A DNA stretch of 64,000 nucleotides from the NCBI GenBank assembly GCA_949825045.1, contig OX463829.1, positions 6,386,001-6,450,000 on the forward strand, in the 5' to 3' direction. A program made the position numbers and the translations under genes. This document shows, piece by piece, positions 1 to 11,552 of the stretch (position 1 is the first letter of the stretch; every line of letters starts with the position of its first letter). The notes beneath the pieces were generated by a model. That model saw only the letters and a program-made list of their open reading frames with translations, ran no database searches and was not told where the DNA came from. This stretch comes from Argyresthia goedartella (taxonomy: Eukaryota; Arthropoda; Insecta; Lepidoptera; Argyresthiidae).

Positions 1-431
1 ACTGAAGGAGGCCGGACATCATTAATTAGTCACTTATTAATTAGTTTACATCTAAAAATTTACTCAAAAACAGAAATACGTAAGTGGCCCTTATTTTCTT
101 TTGAGTAGAAAACTAAACATTTCTCGATAGCTACAATGGCTTGTTTGGTATAGTTTTCGTATGAATTGAAGATGTAGAATTCATTTCTGGTATTTATTTT
201 AATCATTTTATAGATTTTTTTTTTTTAATAAATCCTAAAAAATTGAAAAGTTTGTTACGTTTTTTTTGCTTTGAGAGCTAATAATTTTTGAATAGCAAAA
301 AAAATTAACAACCAAAAAATACTCTAGTAAAGCGTATTTCATGCAGATTCCAACAATGTAATTTTCAAGAACCTTGTTATGCAAAAAAATAATAAAAAAT
401 TGTAACATGAAGTGGCGTATCTGCCTCTGCT

Positions 432-620
432 ATGGTATTTCGCCGGCTCGGCTTGGAATACGCGCGCGGCGCGCGATATTTACCTATAATCATGCCAAAA
501 AAAAAGAAAAACAAACACCAATTTTATCATTTACCAAAACGTCGACGAGCTTGGATTCATCCAGTGATTCGGATTGTTCGAAAGTTGAAATCAATGTTTG
601 TAAGTTTTGCGTTTTTCTTT
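432..620 (+). pseudogene. Possible PIF/Harbinger-like transposase N-terminal fragment
   Basis: A short open stretch contains a basic run followed by KRRRAWIHPVIR. This resembles the start of HARBI1-type transposases, which often have an Arg-rich run followed by W-x-H-P. A GTAAGT donor-like site follows the codon for the last basic segment, near base 600. No catalytic domain follows. The fragment is short and the match rests on one motif, so it may be chance. Confidence 0.22.
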
Positions 621-934
621 TATTTCGTAGGATACAATACTTACCTGATAGTAGTACTGTTAGGTTCTTTACAAACTAAATGCTTTGTTTTAGATCACTT
701 GGAGATGTAAGAACCTAGGCCGGAATATAGTAATCGCATCAATTTCTACTTGTGCGTTCTTTGCCAAGAAGAAAAGAAAGAAAAGTTATGGAATGCATGT
801 AATGCTGAGTGTGGCCTGTCTACTATCAAATAACATAGTAAAATTTAACAAGCTTTTTACTTTGGGTATAAAATTTCATGAGTCTCTTCTTTCACGATCT
901 AATAGAAAAGATCTAAAACACAAACTCGTATTCA

Positions 935-1660
935 AATAAATAATAGTTTAAAAAAACTAAAAAAACACGCTTTTATAGCTAACCGAACTAAAAATTAGAA
1001 AATAATTTTTAATTTCAGAGAGTTTATAATACAGTAGTAGAAGATCGAACAATCAATCAGAATTTATCACCTCAAAATAAAATTATAATAAAGTTTAAGT
1101 AATTATCAAAATAATTCAATTCAGAGTAAACAGCGTGGTTTTAGTTTTTTAAACTATTATTATTAGGTTATTCCGACCTTAAACAAGGGTCGGGGTTGGA
1201 ATAGCGGTACAAAGGACTGTTACGCCGAGGTTATGCTAGGTTTAAGTTATTCCTAGTTTATTAGTAAACATTTTGATTATTCCTAGGATAATCCTCGTCA
1301 TAACTTTTATTCCACGTTTATTAGTAGGGGTGTAAATTAACAAAAGAATTCAATTCAGAGTAAAAAGCGTGGGTTGCATTTTACTACTTTTCATAACTCT
1401 CCTCTCATAGATAGTTGCCAATAGAATGGTTGTTACATTTACTTTATCAAGCACCCCACGCTGTTTACTCTGAATTTAATTCTTTTGTTAATTACTTAAA
1501 CTTTATTATAATTTTATTTTGAGGTGATAAATTCTGATTGATTGTTCGATCTTCTACTACTATATTATAAACTCTCTGAAATTAAAAATTATTTTCTAAT
1601 TTTTAGTTCGGTTAGCTATAAAAGCGTGTTTTTTTAGTTTTTTTAAACTATTATTTATTT
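935..1660. repeat. Fold-back (MITE-like) repeat with ~205-bp arms
   Basis: Bases about 935-1142 and 1450-1660 are near-perfect reverse complements. They share ACCTCAAAATAAAATTATAA, the AGATCGAACAATCAATCAGA block and the GCGTG/CACGC-containing inner end. The spacer of about 300 bp holds shorter palindromic pieces rich in TATTCC and GGAATA. No reading frame is present. The structure abuts the 3' side of the helicase fragment at 1720. Confidence 0.75.
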
Positions 1661-1719
1661 TTCATTTTTTAGTTCGATTTATCAATTAGTTATTTGTTGA
1701 CATGTGGTATTGAAATTTC

Positions 1720-2755
1720 TCACAAATTATTTCGCAATCTCATCATTTCATTCAAAGCTTCACTGTTGCATGGGGTTTTTCGTGTTAACTTAGAACAATC
1801 GAGTTCTTCAATCCGAATACCCTCTAAAGATCTTACACGACTAAGTGCTACATAAGCTTGTCCAGCAGCAAACAGTCGCGAGCCTAGATAAATGACTGCA
1901 TGATCGACTGTACAACCTTGCATCTTGTGGACGGTCGAAGCCCAACTCAGGATTAATGGCAACATTCGTCTCTCAGCAGTTCCATAACTGTATTTCGCTG
2001 GGAACTGTATCGATATTGGTTTAATCATGTGCACACCATCTGATCCGAAATCGATACGGACTGACGGGATGTCTTCCGCGTATAGTTGGCCTCTGCGAAA
2101 ATTTGGCCAGATAATTTCTGTGATAAAACCTATATTGCCATTCACTAAACCTTTCGACACGTCAATGTTTGTCCTCAACATCACTTTAGCTCCTACGAAT
2201 ATTTTCAATACATTCGGAAGACCTCCGGTTTTATTAATATCGCTAGGTATCACAGAATCTAAGTCCTTGTTACCTAGATTTCGAGTAGCATCAATGAGTT
2301 GGTCTTGTGCTTTTATTGTATAACTAACTGTCACTTTATTCTTAAAACTCTGGAGAACTTTTTCGTTGTGTCTAGCAACCTGATCATTCGTTGGGTAAAT
2401 TCTTAATGCACTCTCGATTGAGAATTCATTAGTCGCATCTGTTGAAACTTTTTCAAGTAGAATTTCAAGATGCCTAGACGTCATTTCTCCAACTCTAAGG
2501 GCGTTAAGCACATCTATAAATGTCGTGTCTCCTTGTTGACGCATATTTTGTTTAAGTTCAATCAGACCGAACTGTCGCCACAAATGTGTAGCTGGCTTTA
2601 TGTGTTCTGGTTGTTGAAAAACTTGATGTCCTCGAACAGGTGGTAACTGCATTAGATCACCAAAGAGAATCACGTTTATGCCTCCAAAACAAGCGTCCGA
2701 GGTTTTCAGCTGTCGCAAACGAGTTAAATCAATATGTAAGGGGGCGTCGATACAA
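1720..2755 (-). pseudogene. Helitron-type PIF1 helicase, C-terminal fragment
   Basis: The open frame encodes about 340 residues resembling the C-terminal half of Helitron RepHel helicases. PIF1 helicases unwind DNA 5' to 3' using ATP; in Helitrons this drives rolling-circle transposition. Visible motifs are GDLMQLPPVRG near residues 20-30 (motif III), LKQNMRQQGD near 55-65, WASTVHKMQGCTVDHA in the last quarter and AYVALSRVRSLEGI (motif VI). The Walker A loop, motif II and the whole HUH Rep domain are missing, so this is truncated at its 5' end. The frame stops near 2755, where a dispersed repeat begins. It is surprisingly open for a dead fragment, which suggests a fairly recent insertion. A cellular PIF1 gene is unlikely given the context. 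Confidence 0.8.
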
Positions 2756-2872
2756 TAATTCTTTCAATACCACATACAAACTTATGAATGCACCTGGTTA
2801 CATACATGAAGTATGAAAGTAGTCGCACCAATAACTTTGTAAACAACATTTTGCTATGTATTAATCCTGGCC
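2756..2872. repeat. Dispersed repeat block (CTTATGAATGCACCTGGTTA type)
   Basis: This block, from about AATTCTTTCAATACCACATA to TTGTAAACAACATTTTGCTA, recurs near 11640, 28972, 29700 (reverse), 30040, 31485 and 42835. In longer copies it is the middle of the family B repeat, whose ends are GGGTTCCGTAC and CTTGGCCGG. Here only the middle remains. Confidence 0.7.
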
Positions 2873-3221
2873 GTCCTAATAAGGATAATGGGAAACTGTT
2901 ATCAAATTATTGCATTGTCATCGGTCCTTGATACGTATGCAAAGTTTCTAATTAATCAGACTTCTGGAAACTGGTGAAAATTAAGTTCAAAGATTCCGTT
3001 ACATTAATAGATACATACATACATACAACCCAAGCTAATAAAAGCGTGTTAAAAAGAAAGTATGGCACAAGACATGCTACCGCAAGTTTAGCAACTTTGT
3101 GCTAAAAAGAGCAAAATTACGAGCGCCAAATCTGAGGAACCAGGCCATTGCTATTTTACATGAGGTTCATCTGATAAATGTTTGTTTTGTGAAATTCATA
3201 TACAATATATAATAATGAATA

Positions 3222-4474
3222 ATGATACAATACATATTTGACTGCGCAAATAAATTTAATTATTTAAATATTTTACGTAAAGTATCTGAAACATTCGATT
3301 TAATAGATGCTACATATCATAACAGGTATTATACTACTCATAAGAATCGTGCGCACCAGCTTGAGAAAAAAGAAACTTCGGAATCTACAGTTCAAACTCA
3401 AGTTTATTCAATCGTTTTTGCACAGCTAGTATCACAAATTCATGAAAAAAGAAATATCAGCGAGGCGAGCCAGCGAGTTGTTTTCAGCGTTGCGGACCTT
3501 GCTAACAAGTTAGCTGAATCTACAAGGGAACTGGGCTTAAAAAAGAAGTGAACAGAAACAAAACTGCTAAGAGAATTGTTGGAAAAGTGTACAGAGCTAA
3601 CAAGTTCTAGAAAGCCCGGTTTGCCAACCCTCATCACATTTAAAGATACTTTAGATGCTTGAGTTAGATCCCTATCAAATCGGAATTTCTATAGTGAAGG
3701 TGTTGCTTTGTGTCAAGCGGCAGAAATCGTGTAATCAGACATAGGTAGTAGTGTCACAACCCTTCTTCATCGGCTCTTCTTCAGCGACAACGTCACCACA
3801 CTCTGATAACATTGCCAAAAATGCGACATGGTGTCTTCTTTCAACGCAAGAGGCAAAAAACCGCATTGGACGCCTGGAGCGCATATCCTGACGTAACTCA
3901 TGGATTTAAGGCATTGATTGGTGAGAAATTGGCACAAGCTGATAGTTACATACATACATTTATTATTCCAATGTACGACCGGTAAGTTAAATCTAATTAG
4001 ATACAAACTTGGATTTTGTATGTAGTAACAGCGACTTACATCTATTATGAAACGGCAGACGTGAGAATGACTCCAAGATTAAATTTTTCGGCTCAAGCCG
4101 TACTACTGTAAATTAATGTAGAAAATTTTTATTTACTAAGAGGGATAGAGAACTAGAAAACATTCCTCCAACGAAGGCCGGTCTTCACCAGCACACACTT
4201 CGCGCATTGTACCAAGGTGTCCATGCCTGAGGCCACGCCTTATTACCAACCTGAATCCTTCCAAGTCCTTCTTCTTGGGGTTGGAGCATGGAAGAAGGTA
4301 TCTGGACCCCATTGGTCAGACTTACTAGATGTCACAAGTGTGTGCCTGGAACTTACTCGGTGCAGGTGCAAGAGAGGATGCAAAAATCGTTGCAACTGCT
4401 TAAAAAGACAATTAAAATGCACAGAATTATATCTCTGTGCTGAAAACAGTGAATATTATTTAAAGTTTAATTAA
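3222..4474 (+). pseudogene. Decayed transposon-derived protein with Cys-rich (CRC-like) tail
   Basis: Several plus-strand fragments in different frames look like one broken coding region. The first piece (3222-3551) has a YHNRYYTTHKNRAHQLE segment and a helical stretch. The middle piece near 3860-3990 has TALDAWSAYPDVTHGFKAL and IIPMYDR. The next piece near 4165-4215 has IPPTKAGLHQHTLRALYQG. The last piece (about 4350-4440) has a dense Cys cluster, RCRCKRGCKNRCNC, followed by LKCTELYLC. I recall this order of segments from uncharacterised, repetitive invertebrate proteins of transposon origin, but I cannot name the family or its reaction. Stops and frameshifts separate the pieces, so it is a pseudogene. 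It lies between the long inverted repeats at 130-405 and 4795-5070 and may be their original cargo. Confidence 0.5.
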
Positions 4475-5107
4475 ATATAAACAATAATTAAATATAGGTG
4501 TTATTTTTTTTTCAAAAAAGTTTCCCGGTAAGGTCGACATACATACGACCATCATATAATACAATTCTATGTACACTGCTATCGTATTATAATAAGTATT
4601 ATTGTACTATCAGAAGCTCTGACTCGAGAGAGTGAGATCCGAGAATCACATAAGTGTCTTGGAAACCAGCCATTCACCTTACAGCCTAGTCACCGCTGGT
4701 TTTTTTATAAAGGAATTACTACTACTACTACCTAAAAATAATAATAATTGTGGATGCTGATAATACAGATCATTTTGTAAGACAGTTAGATCGCCCCCTA
4801 GCAATTTTTTTACCAACTTTTTGTTAAATAAGTTTCTTGAAATTTATATTGTTAGAATCTGCATAAAATACGCTTTACTATTTATTTTTGTTTGTTATTA
4901 TTTTATATTCAAAAGTTATTAGCTCTTCAAGCAAAAATAACATTGCAAGCTTTTCACTTTTTTACGATTTAGTCCAAAAAGTATCATGAAAATGATTAAA
5001 ATAAATACCAGAAATCAATTCTACATCTTCAATTTATACGAAAATGATGACTAACTTGCCGTAGTAGCCATCTGAAAACGTAGAAGTTGGGCGGACGGCT
5101 CCTTTGC

Positions 5108-5472
5108 ATTGCATTATGACCATAAATAATGTATCAATTTTCGACAAATTATGAATACATTATATACATTCAAATTTCGAACGCCGACGCCCACCTGCGT
5201 GCTGCCCCTAGTTTGCCTGTGAAGTTGGTACTATTGAACAAGCTAAACAAGTGCAAAGCTATTATCGATGCCACCATGCCGGTCGAACATGCGGTTCCTG
5301 AACATATTAAAGAGAGCTTATGATATGTTTGTAGATAAACTAGTATATGTTTATAATTGGGCATTAAAACTCTCGAGTGATATTATTATCAAACTCGCCT
5401 TCGGCTCGTTTCATGAACCCATTCTCGAGTTTTAATACCCTCCATTATGTATCTGTCACATAAACTTCTATT
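5108..5472 (+). repeat. MITE family A, copy 1 (truncated)
   Basis: This is the 3' part of a repeat found five times in the window. Hallmarks are the GCCGACGCCC segment, the palindrome around CTCGCCTTCGGCTCG, flanking CTCGAG-containing arms and the end CATAAACTxCTATT. The 5' terminal part is missing. Small frames inside it are repeat-encoded and not genes. Confidence 0.8.
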
Positions 5473-5564
5473 ATGTAAAATTCACTCTCATCTTTATATC
5501 ACTGTTGTGGTCAAATAGCTACTTTGAAAAGTTCCTGATGGTAATCCACAACAATCTTTTCCAG

Positions 5565-6397
5565 AGGAACCAGACACTTCTAAAGATCTACCTCTACTTC
5601 GGCCTCGCGTTCCAAGCGCTGACTCTCTTCATAGATCTGGTACTCTTCGAATACGGAGACCACCTCGAGAACATCGTCTACTCCCTATTCTTAGGTGAGA
5701 CTTATAATATTTAACAACACGTATCCAAGTACCCTGATAAAAGGCTTGTGTTTTTGACAATCTAAGTATGACCGAAAACACTGTGAAGAAACCTTCATAT
5801 CTCCAAACCTGCAGCAATGGGCTAGCCCCTTGTTACGCGAAATGGAGTAAATAAATAACTGGCTCAACGTGGCTATTTATTCCTATAAGGCCACATTCCT
5901 AAAAGGATAGACTCTTAGAGAGCAGATTCCTAAAAGAACGGACTCCTTACAGTAGTCTTCCACAAAAAAAACAAGTAATGCACTTGTTGCAGGTGATTAA
6001 TTGGATCACTTTACTTTTTTATGAAATAAATGATGCTCATAAATATCCCCACCGAGGTAAACAGGCCTTTGAGTAAGATTGAGCCCTACTCCACCACGCT
6101 GCCTTGGGTGATAGGTGCCTTCTTAATAAACAAAACAAAAGAACAAATCAACTCCTCGCATTTACTGTACTTCTGTCCTTATAGGAATCCCCTTTAAGGA
6201 ATCTGTCCTTTTAGGAATGTGGCCTTATAGGAATAAATCAATGTGGCTGCTCTGCCACTCCATACGTAAATAGGCGTGACGCATTTTTTTTTCCTCTTCC
6301 AGGTCTGAACCTGTACCTCCTGTACTTGGTGTACAGCACCATCCACTCGCTTCGAGAGAGATCCGAGGTTCAATACGTGGCTCATCAGGACCCATGA
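5565..6397 (+). CDS. Gene 1: last two coding exons of a four-transmembrane protein
   Basis: The exons are 5565-5694 (acceptor TTTTCCAG, donor GTGAGA) and 6303-6397 (acceptor TCTTCCAG, stop TGA at 6395). They join in phase to give a 74-residue C-terminal segment. The first exon encodes a hydrophobic helix (KIYLYFGLAFQALTLFIDLV) and a short loop. The second completes another helix (LNLYLLYLVYSTI) and a short polar tail. The first exon is 130 nt with the same phases as the penultimate exon of gene 2, and the proteins align (KIYLYF versus KVYLYF), so the two are paralogues. Upstream exons were not found before 5565 and probably lie outside the window. The family resembles insect four-helix membrane proteins of the LAPTM/DUF4728 type; this assignment is inferred, and no function can be read from the sequence. 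The intron holds a fold-back repeat. Confidence 0.75.
5866..6256. repeat. Fold-back repeat within the last intron of gene 1
   Basis: Bases about 5866-5945 and 6170-6256 are reverse complements around TTATTCCTATAAGGCCACAT and CCTAAAAGGA. The arms are roughly 50-80 bp and enclose about 225 bp without a gene. The right arm ends about 45 bp before the splice acceptor of the last exon. Confidence 0.7.
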
Positions 6398-6524
6398 GAC
6401 CAGAATAGGCATCGTCTCAAGTTATGTAAGTAAAGCGGAGATAAGTAGACGTTCCACAGGTGACGGTACGTTATAGTCGGTATGGAGTTATGCTTGCCCC
6501 GGTAATCTGGGCCTGACAGATAAG

Positions 6525-8693
6525 CAGAGGTCGGAATTAGGTAGAGTTATTTATGTACTAACGCTGATTTCATATAGCGAAAGAATAAAGTGGATATGCT
6601 TTAAATCCCGGGATTAATTTTAAAGAGGAGAAAAAACCTTTTTGATTAATTAAATAAAATTTAAACTTACATCAACGACGCGCGATATTTCCACGTTTGT
6701 AGTTCGCACAACATAGCACTTCCCGCTTAACAAAATGTACTAGATTTTGTCTCTTTCTACAGCATTCAAACTTTCTACTGGCAATAAATCGGTTTTCTAA
6801 GATTCACTATTTTTTGCCCCAGATTAATCCTTTGATTAAAAGTATTACCATGGCGCAGACTTCAATCAAAGAGGCCACCGTCAACAAGTAGATCATATAT
6901 AATCCGAAGCTTCTTTACGACCATGCAAGTGGATTAATTTACTGCTCTAAATGCAAAGCTCAATTGAGTGCAACTCGTCAGAGTAACGTCAAAAGACATG
7001 TAGAAGGAGCAGTACATAAAGGCACGAAGAAAGAACACCACACTCTTTTAGAATTTTACTTCGACTTAACCGAATTTATAATTCTTTGTAACATACCATG
7101 GTCCCAACTAGGCAACAAAGCATTTAAAAGATTTTTTCAAAAGTACATGTGTTGCAATTGCAAAAATATTATACTGCCTAGTGAATAATTATTGAGAAAA
7201 GATTACCTGGATCAGCTTTTTAAAATCAAGGTACAAGAGATGCAAAATAAGATTATAGATTTAAAAAAAACTATGTCTTTCAGTAGACTAAACTACGGAT
7301 TTCTTAGGAAGAGCTGTCGTACATTTGTTAGTGAGATCAAAAGAACCTAGTAGGTGCCATCAGCCTTACTTAGTAGTATGTAAAATGCTAAATACTGTAT
7401 TTACAGTATTTAGCATTTCCAGTTCCATTTGGAACAACTATATTAGAATTTATTCAAGATTCTTTAAAAGTTATGAGGGGAAGTTCATTTGAGAGCAAAG
7501 TAGATAATGTTAGAATGTTATGTACAGACAGTGTGGCATATAACTGCTGGTAGAATGTTAAAATCAACTTTTCCAAAATGTTGCATTTCACATGTTTAGC
7601 CCATGCTCTAAATCTTGTTGCGGGGCAGATTATAAAAGAGAACCCTAATTATGATAGTTTAATTTCAAATTTGAAAAAAGTATGTTTGAAGGCACCAAAA
7701 AGAATTAAAATCTTTAAAGAAATGTGTCCGGATTTACCTTTACCTCCTGCACCTGTAATTACTGGATGGGATACTTGGCTTGATGCAGCATTCTATTACG
7801 CTCTAAGCTTTTCAATGAAATTAAGTCTGTATTGTCTGCGTTGAATAGTCAAGAGGCAAAATCAAAAGAGAATGCTTTAAACTTTTTTAATAATAATGAC
7901 AACTTAGAGGATATTTTGTCACGTATTTACGAAAATTTCTCAATTATACCAACAGCTTTGACAGCACTTCAGAAACCCGATCTTTCTCTAATGGAATCAT
8001 TTGAAATATTTGATGCAGTGAGGTTAGCTTTGAGATGGGCAAATTGCAAGAGCATAGAAGATAAAATAGAAAAAGTCATGGTTAGAAATTCTGATTTGGA
8101 CGCTATTACAAATATAGCAGAAAACATTTCTTCCTGCATTAATGACGAGGAGGAGGAAGTGTGTAAATTTGCTAACCCACCTCAGTTGAGGTAGAGCGAT
8201 CTTTTTCAATGTACAAATGGATTTTAGCCGTTCGGAGAAATTCATTTTCAATTTCAAAAACGAATGGTCATATACTTCAATTATCATAAAGGTTATACAG
8301 TAATGTCGGAAGTGAACACTTCAAATCTTAGTGGTACTTTGAATGAATCGGACTAGGAAAATAATTCTGATGAGCCTATTGAATAAGCAAAAACTCACGA
8401 GTCTAGGCTAGAAGCAAAAGTATTTGCGCGTATTTATAAAAAAAGCAAAGTATGAGAATTTGCTTAGGAGTTAAGACTTAATAATTTGTATTGTGAATTA
8501 ATGTAAATACTAATATAAATTGAAAGTTAATTATCTCTTTTTATTCGTCTTACCTATCTCTGAGGTTTTTATTATCATTTATTTTTAATATTATTGGCCA
8601 CACGGGATTGTCCATTAAAAATCCCGGAAGTATCCATAAATATCATCATTTCGATGCAAGTACATAAATAACTCTACCTAATTCCGACCTCTG
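6525..8693 (+). mobile_element. hAT-superfamily DNA transposon with 35-bp TIRs and 8-bp TSD
   Basis: The termini 6525-6559 and 8659-8693 are identical 35-bp inverted repeats beginning CAGAGGTCGGAATTAGGTAG. The flanking 8-mers are CAGATAAG (6517-6524) and CTGATAAG (8694-8701), a target-site duplication with one mismatch. An 8-bp duplication and CAG-type ends are what hAT elements leave. The 2,169-bp element carries a decayed transposase of matching type on the plus strand. It lies just downstream of the last exon of gene 1. Confidence 0.9.
6850..8300 (+). pseudogene. hAT transposase pseudogene (CGGBP1-like subgroup)
   Basis: Near 6945-7030 a BED-type zinc finger is visible: C-x2-C, 14 residues, then H-x5-H (YCSKCKAQ and HVEGAVHK). 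Further on come LHFTCLAHALNLVA (7578 on), LKAPKRIKIFKEMCPDLPLP and a W-x-TWLDAAFYY segment, typical of the CGGBP1-related hAT transposases. After a frameshift near 7830, a helical stretch runs to 8190, and VERSFSMYKWIL-like residues near 8190-8235 mark the hAT C-terminal dimerisation region. An intact protein would cut and rejoin the element ends. Stops near 6890, 7188, 7350 and 7400 and at least two frameshifts make it inactive. The clean TIRs suggest that it was mobilised in trans or decayed after insertion. Confidence 0.8.
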
Positions 8694-8701
8694 CTGATAA
8701 G

Positions 8702-10128
8702 CTATCGATATCAAACGATAGTCCTCATTAGATGAGTAGTTGCGGAGATAAAATATTAAAAAAAAAAACTCCATTATGGTGATGATGATGTGGTCCGATT
8801 GATTAGACGACATCTGTAGACGTGGCTCGCATGATCATAAAAACATATAAAAGTATAAATTTTACAGTTTTACAGATTTAACGTATATTAAGCACAGGTC
8901 CCTAAATAATATCAATTTTGAAACTCACTGAAGATTTTAGGTGGCCTTATCTTCTCCTTGAGTGGCCCATTTATTACATTAACCTAATATCAGGATTTCA
9001 CTAAGCCTTTATTATAATCTAGCCACCTTATAGAACTAAAAATACATCATATCATGAATTTTTGTTTACGTTCCGACTGACAACTGAGTTGTTGACTTCA
9101 CGGGAAAACTATTGATATTTGTCAGTTTTACACGACAGCCAGCGGCGAAGGGAAATCTACACAAAGAATTTAGTTCATCTGAGGAGTTCTACAAAAATGA
9201 GCTGTAGAGGACAAATTAAGAACATTCTGTTTTTTAAAGATATTCCAATGATCCATTTATATTTTTAGATGGAAATAACTTACTTTGTCTAGCACACAAT
9301 TTTCTCGAAATGGTTTTCTCAGTTTAGTATCGTTGAAAATTCTTTACTTGGCTTATTTGTAGCCTCTTGTCACGCAAAAGAACTAAGTAGCATTTTACTT
9401 TACTAACTAGCTAAACGTGAAATAGACCTTTTTAAGAAACTAATTTAAATATTTTTCATTGCTTCTATTTAAAAAACTAACCTAAAATTTTACCCGCCAA
9501 AAGTAAACCTGAAGTCACCAAGAGACCTATTGGGATAACTTTATTTGCCTACCACAAAAAAAAGTGGCAGTCAAGTCAACCAAAGAGTGCCAAGTATATG
9601 AGTGAAGTCAACTGTCAAACAAACATCACGTCACACACTAAAAGTCCTAACCTGACTAAAATTTAATTATTGATTATTATTGTAAAAAATCTATTTGTTT
9701 TTCATAATGGGCAGCAAATAGTGTTTCGTCCCATCGTGTTCAAACAGCAGTGATAACCCGAATTTGTTATTCGAACCAATTCAAAAATATTAATTAACGA
9801 GTTATCTCGTGTCGTCGAATTGAAAAATATTAGTTAGCTGGTCCAAATATTTCTCTTTTTCTAATTTACCACGCGGCACCAAATATCTCGCACTATCAAA
9901 GTTGTCGCCAAAATGTTAACGACTCCATGAATTTTCGGTGCTCGGCGCGTCGAAAAATGTCGCCCGGGCCGGAATCGCTTGCTGACTGAAGGCCGCTGTA
10001 GCTTAGCAACTGTTTTTTCTTATCCACTTTTGTGGATTTCTCTTTTGAGAAAGAAATACTGTAAATTTTTCAAACAAATTTGAAACTTACACTGTAGTGT
10101 TAGGATAAAGAACTATGCGATCTTTCAT
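8702..10128. other. No gene recognised
   Basis: This AT-rich stretch has no convincing reading frame or splice structure. A short piece near 8785-8840 (GATGATGATGTGGTCCGATT followed by a GACGTGGCTCGCATG segment) has a diverged reverse copy near 30325-30405, so some of it is dispersed repeat. The rest is unassigned. Confidence 0.5.
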
Positions 10129-10556
10129 TTAAGGCGATACCTCGTTCATGCAAAGGTGCCCGTTACTTCATGCGGAAAGACCCACAGTGTGAGAGGGACG
10201 GAATCGGGAAAAAGTGTTATTACGTATCGCTAAACCACAGAAAAATTGTTTAAAAATAAACTACGCTATTTTGTGTAAAAAAAATATGGAGAGTTTACGA
10301 ATACATAATATCTACATTTTGAACGCAGTTCCACAATGAAATTAGTTCGGATTTCAGAATTACAGGAAAAAATAATTTAGAGGTATTTTCGTAATTAAAT
10401 TCTGTCGAGACAATTTCACCCAATCGCGTTTTCCTTTAGTGAGAATCTTAATCAATTAGTCGATAAACGTCCAACCCAAAAATCAAATATGTAGATCAGT
10501 TCATCGTGGAGTAAACGGATTCGAAAAAAATCCCATTTTTTTTCGTATCACCTTAA
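10129..10556. repeat. TTAA-flanked MITE, copy 1
   Basis: The ends read TTAAGGCGATAC and GTATCACCTTAA, that is, short inverted repeats bounded by TTAA, as expected for non-autonomous piggyBac-type elements. The body includes GTGAGAGGGACGGAATCGG and CAATCGCGTTTTCC, which recur in a diverged direct copy at about 11123-11552 and, reversed, near 40365-40480. No coding capacity is seen. Confidence 0.6.
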
Positions 10557-11122
10557 GGCCACTGAAAACGATTATTTGCCACGAGCTACCTTTTACTGCT
10601 TGCATGTTTATGCGATTACGACTCGTGTTCTGATTGGCCGATTTCCAATTTGATAGGTATTGCGGATTATATCAGAAATACATATAAGGCTACAGAACGC
10701 GGTTATTTCAGACGAATCATGAAAGCGATAGAGAGATGTCAAGAGAAACAAAATCCAGCTACTGGGTATGGTCCATGTATATTCTATCTTCTCCTTCAAC
10801 TTCACCTTTTTGTTACACGCTGTACTGCAGAGTATCATTGCATCATACTGTATTGAAGTCTCAGTCTACTTCATTACGACTAGGCTTGTGGGAGCTAGTT
10901 CCCACGACGATGTGTGCTGTCGTAGTTAATGTGTTCTACATAATCAACTTACTTTTAGCAACGAATCAGAATGACATAACGATAAAGTAAGGCATAGATT
11001 TATAGATTGTTTATAGGCTGTTGCCTAAACAACAGGAGAGCCAAGATTAGAGGCAGCATTTGACATATAAAAGCTATAGTGCGTTATTACGCAGTTATTA
11101 AGCTCAACTTTGAAGCTAAATA

Positions 11123-11552
11123 CATTGCCATTAACCTCTCCGTGCAAAGGGCCCCGTTACTCCAGGCGGAAACACCCGCAGTGTCAGAGGGATGGAATCG
11201 GAGAAAATGACAAAAAGTCGGTTTTAAATTAATACAAAATTAACTAAAATAGCTATGGAAATTTCCATAACAGGTGATTTTTTGATATTTTCAAAACCCA
11301 TTTAAAATAAAGATTTTTGAAGTCTGTGGGCTATTCCAATTTGTCAGAAAATTTAAAAAAGTTTAAATTTATACCTAATTTCAATCATTATTTCTAACGA
11401 GCGATATTCCTCCAATCGCGTTTCTGATGACACAAAATTTAGAAAAATGTCCCTTAATTGTTATACTAATTTATTTAACATGGGACTTTTCTTGAACAGC
11501 ACAGAAATAACTTTAAAAATGTGTCTATTTGGTCGACATATCACCTTAAAAA
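11123..11552. repeat. TTAA-flanked MITE, copy 2
   Basis: This is a diverged direct copy of the element at 10129-10556. It shares GTGTCAGAGGGATGGAATCGG near its left end, CCAATCGCGTTTCTGATG in the middle and TATCACCTTAA at its right end. The ~570 bp between the two copies (10557-11122) shows no recognisable gene. Confidence 0.55.

Larger units (their letters stand above)
130..5070. mobile_element. Candidate ~4.9 kb decayed element bounded by long inverted repeats
   Basis: Bases about 130-405 are, in reverse complement, clearly similar to about 4795-5070, at roughly three quarters identity by eye over some 260 bp. Shared blocks include ATTGAAGATGTAGAATT and GTAAAGCGTATTT. Between them lie a fold-back repeat, a Helitron-type helicase fragment on the minus strand and a decayed plus-strand protein with a Cys-rich tail. 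One reading is a single large DNA transposon with long TIRs, later invaded by other elements. The alternative is two unrelated inverted copies of one dispersed repeat. I could not see a target-site duplication, so the outer limits are uncertain. Confidence 0.4.

Noticed and set aside
4350..4440. Metallothionein-like Cys cluster
   Set aside because: The Cys cluster is the tail of a longer broken transposon-derived protein; spacing and context do not fit a metallothionein gene.
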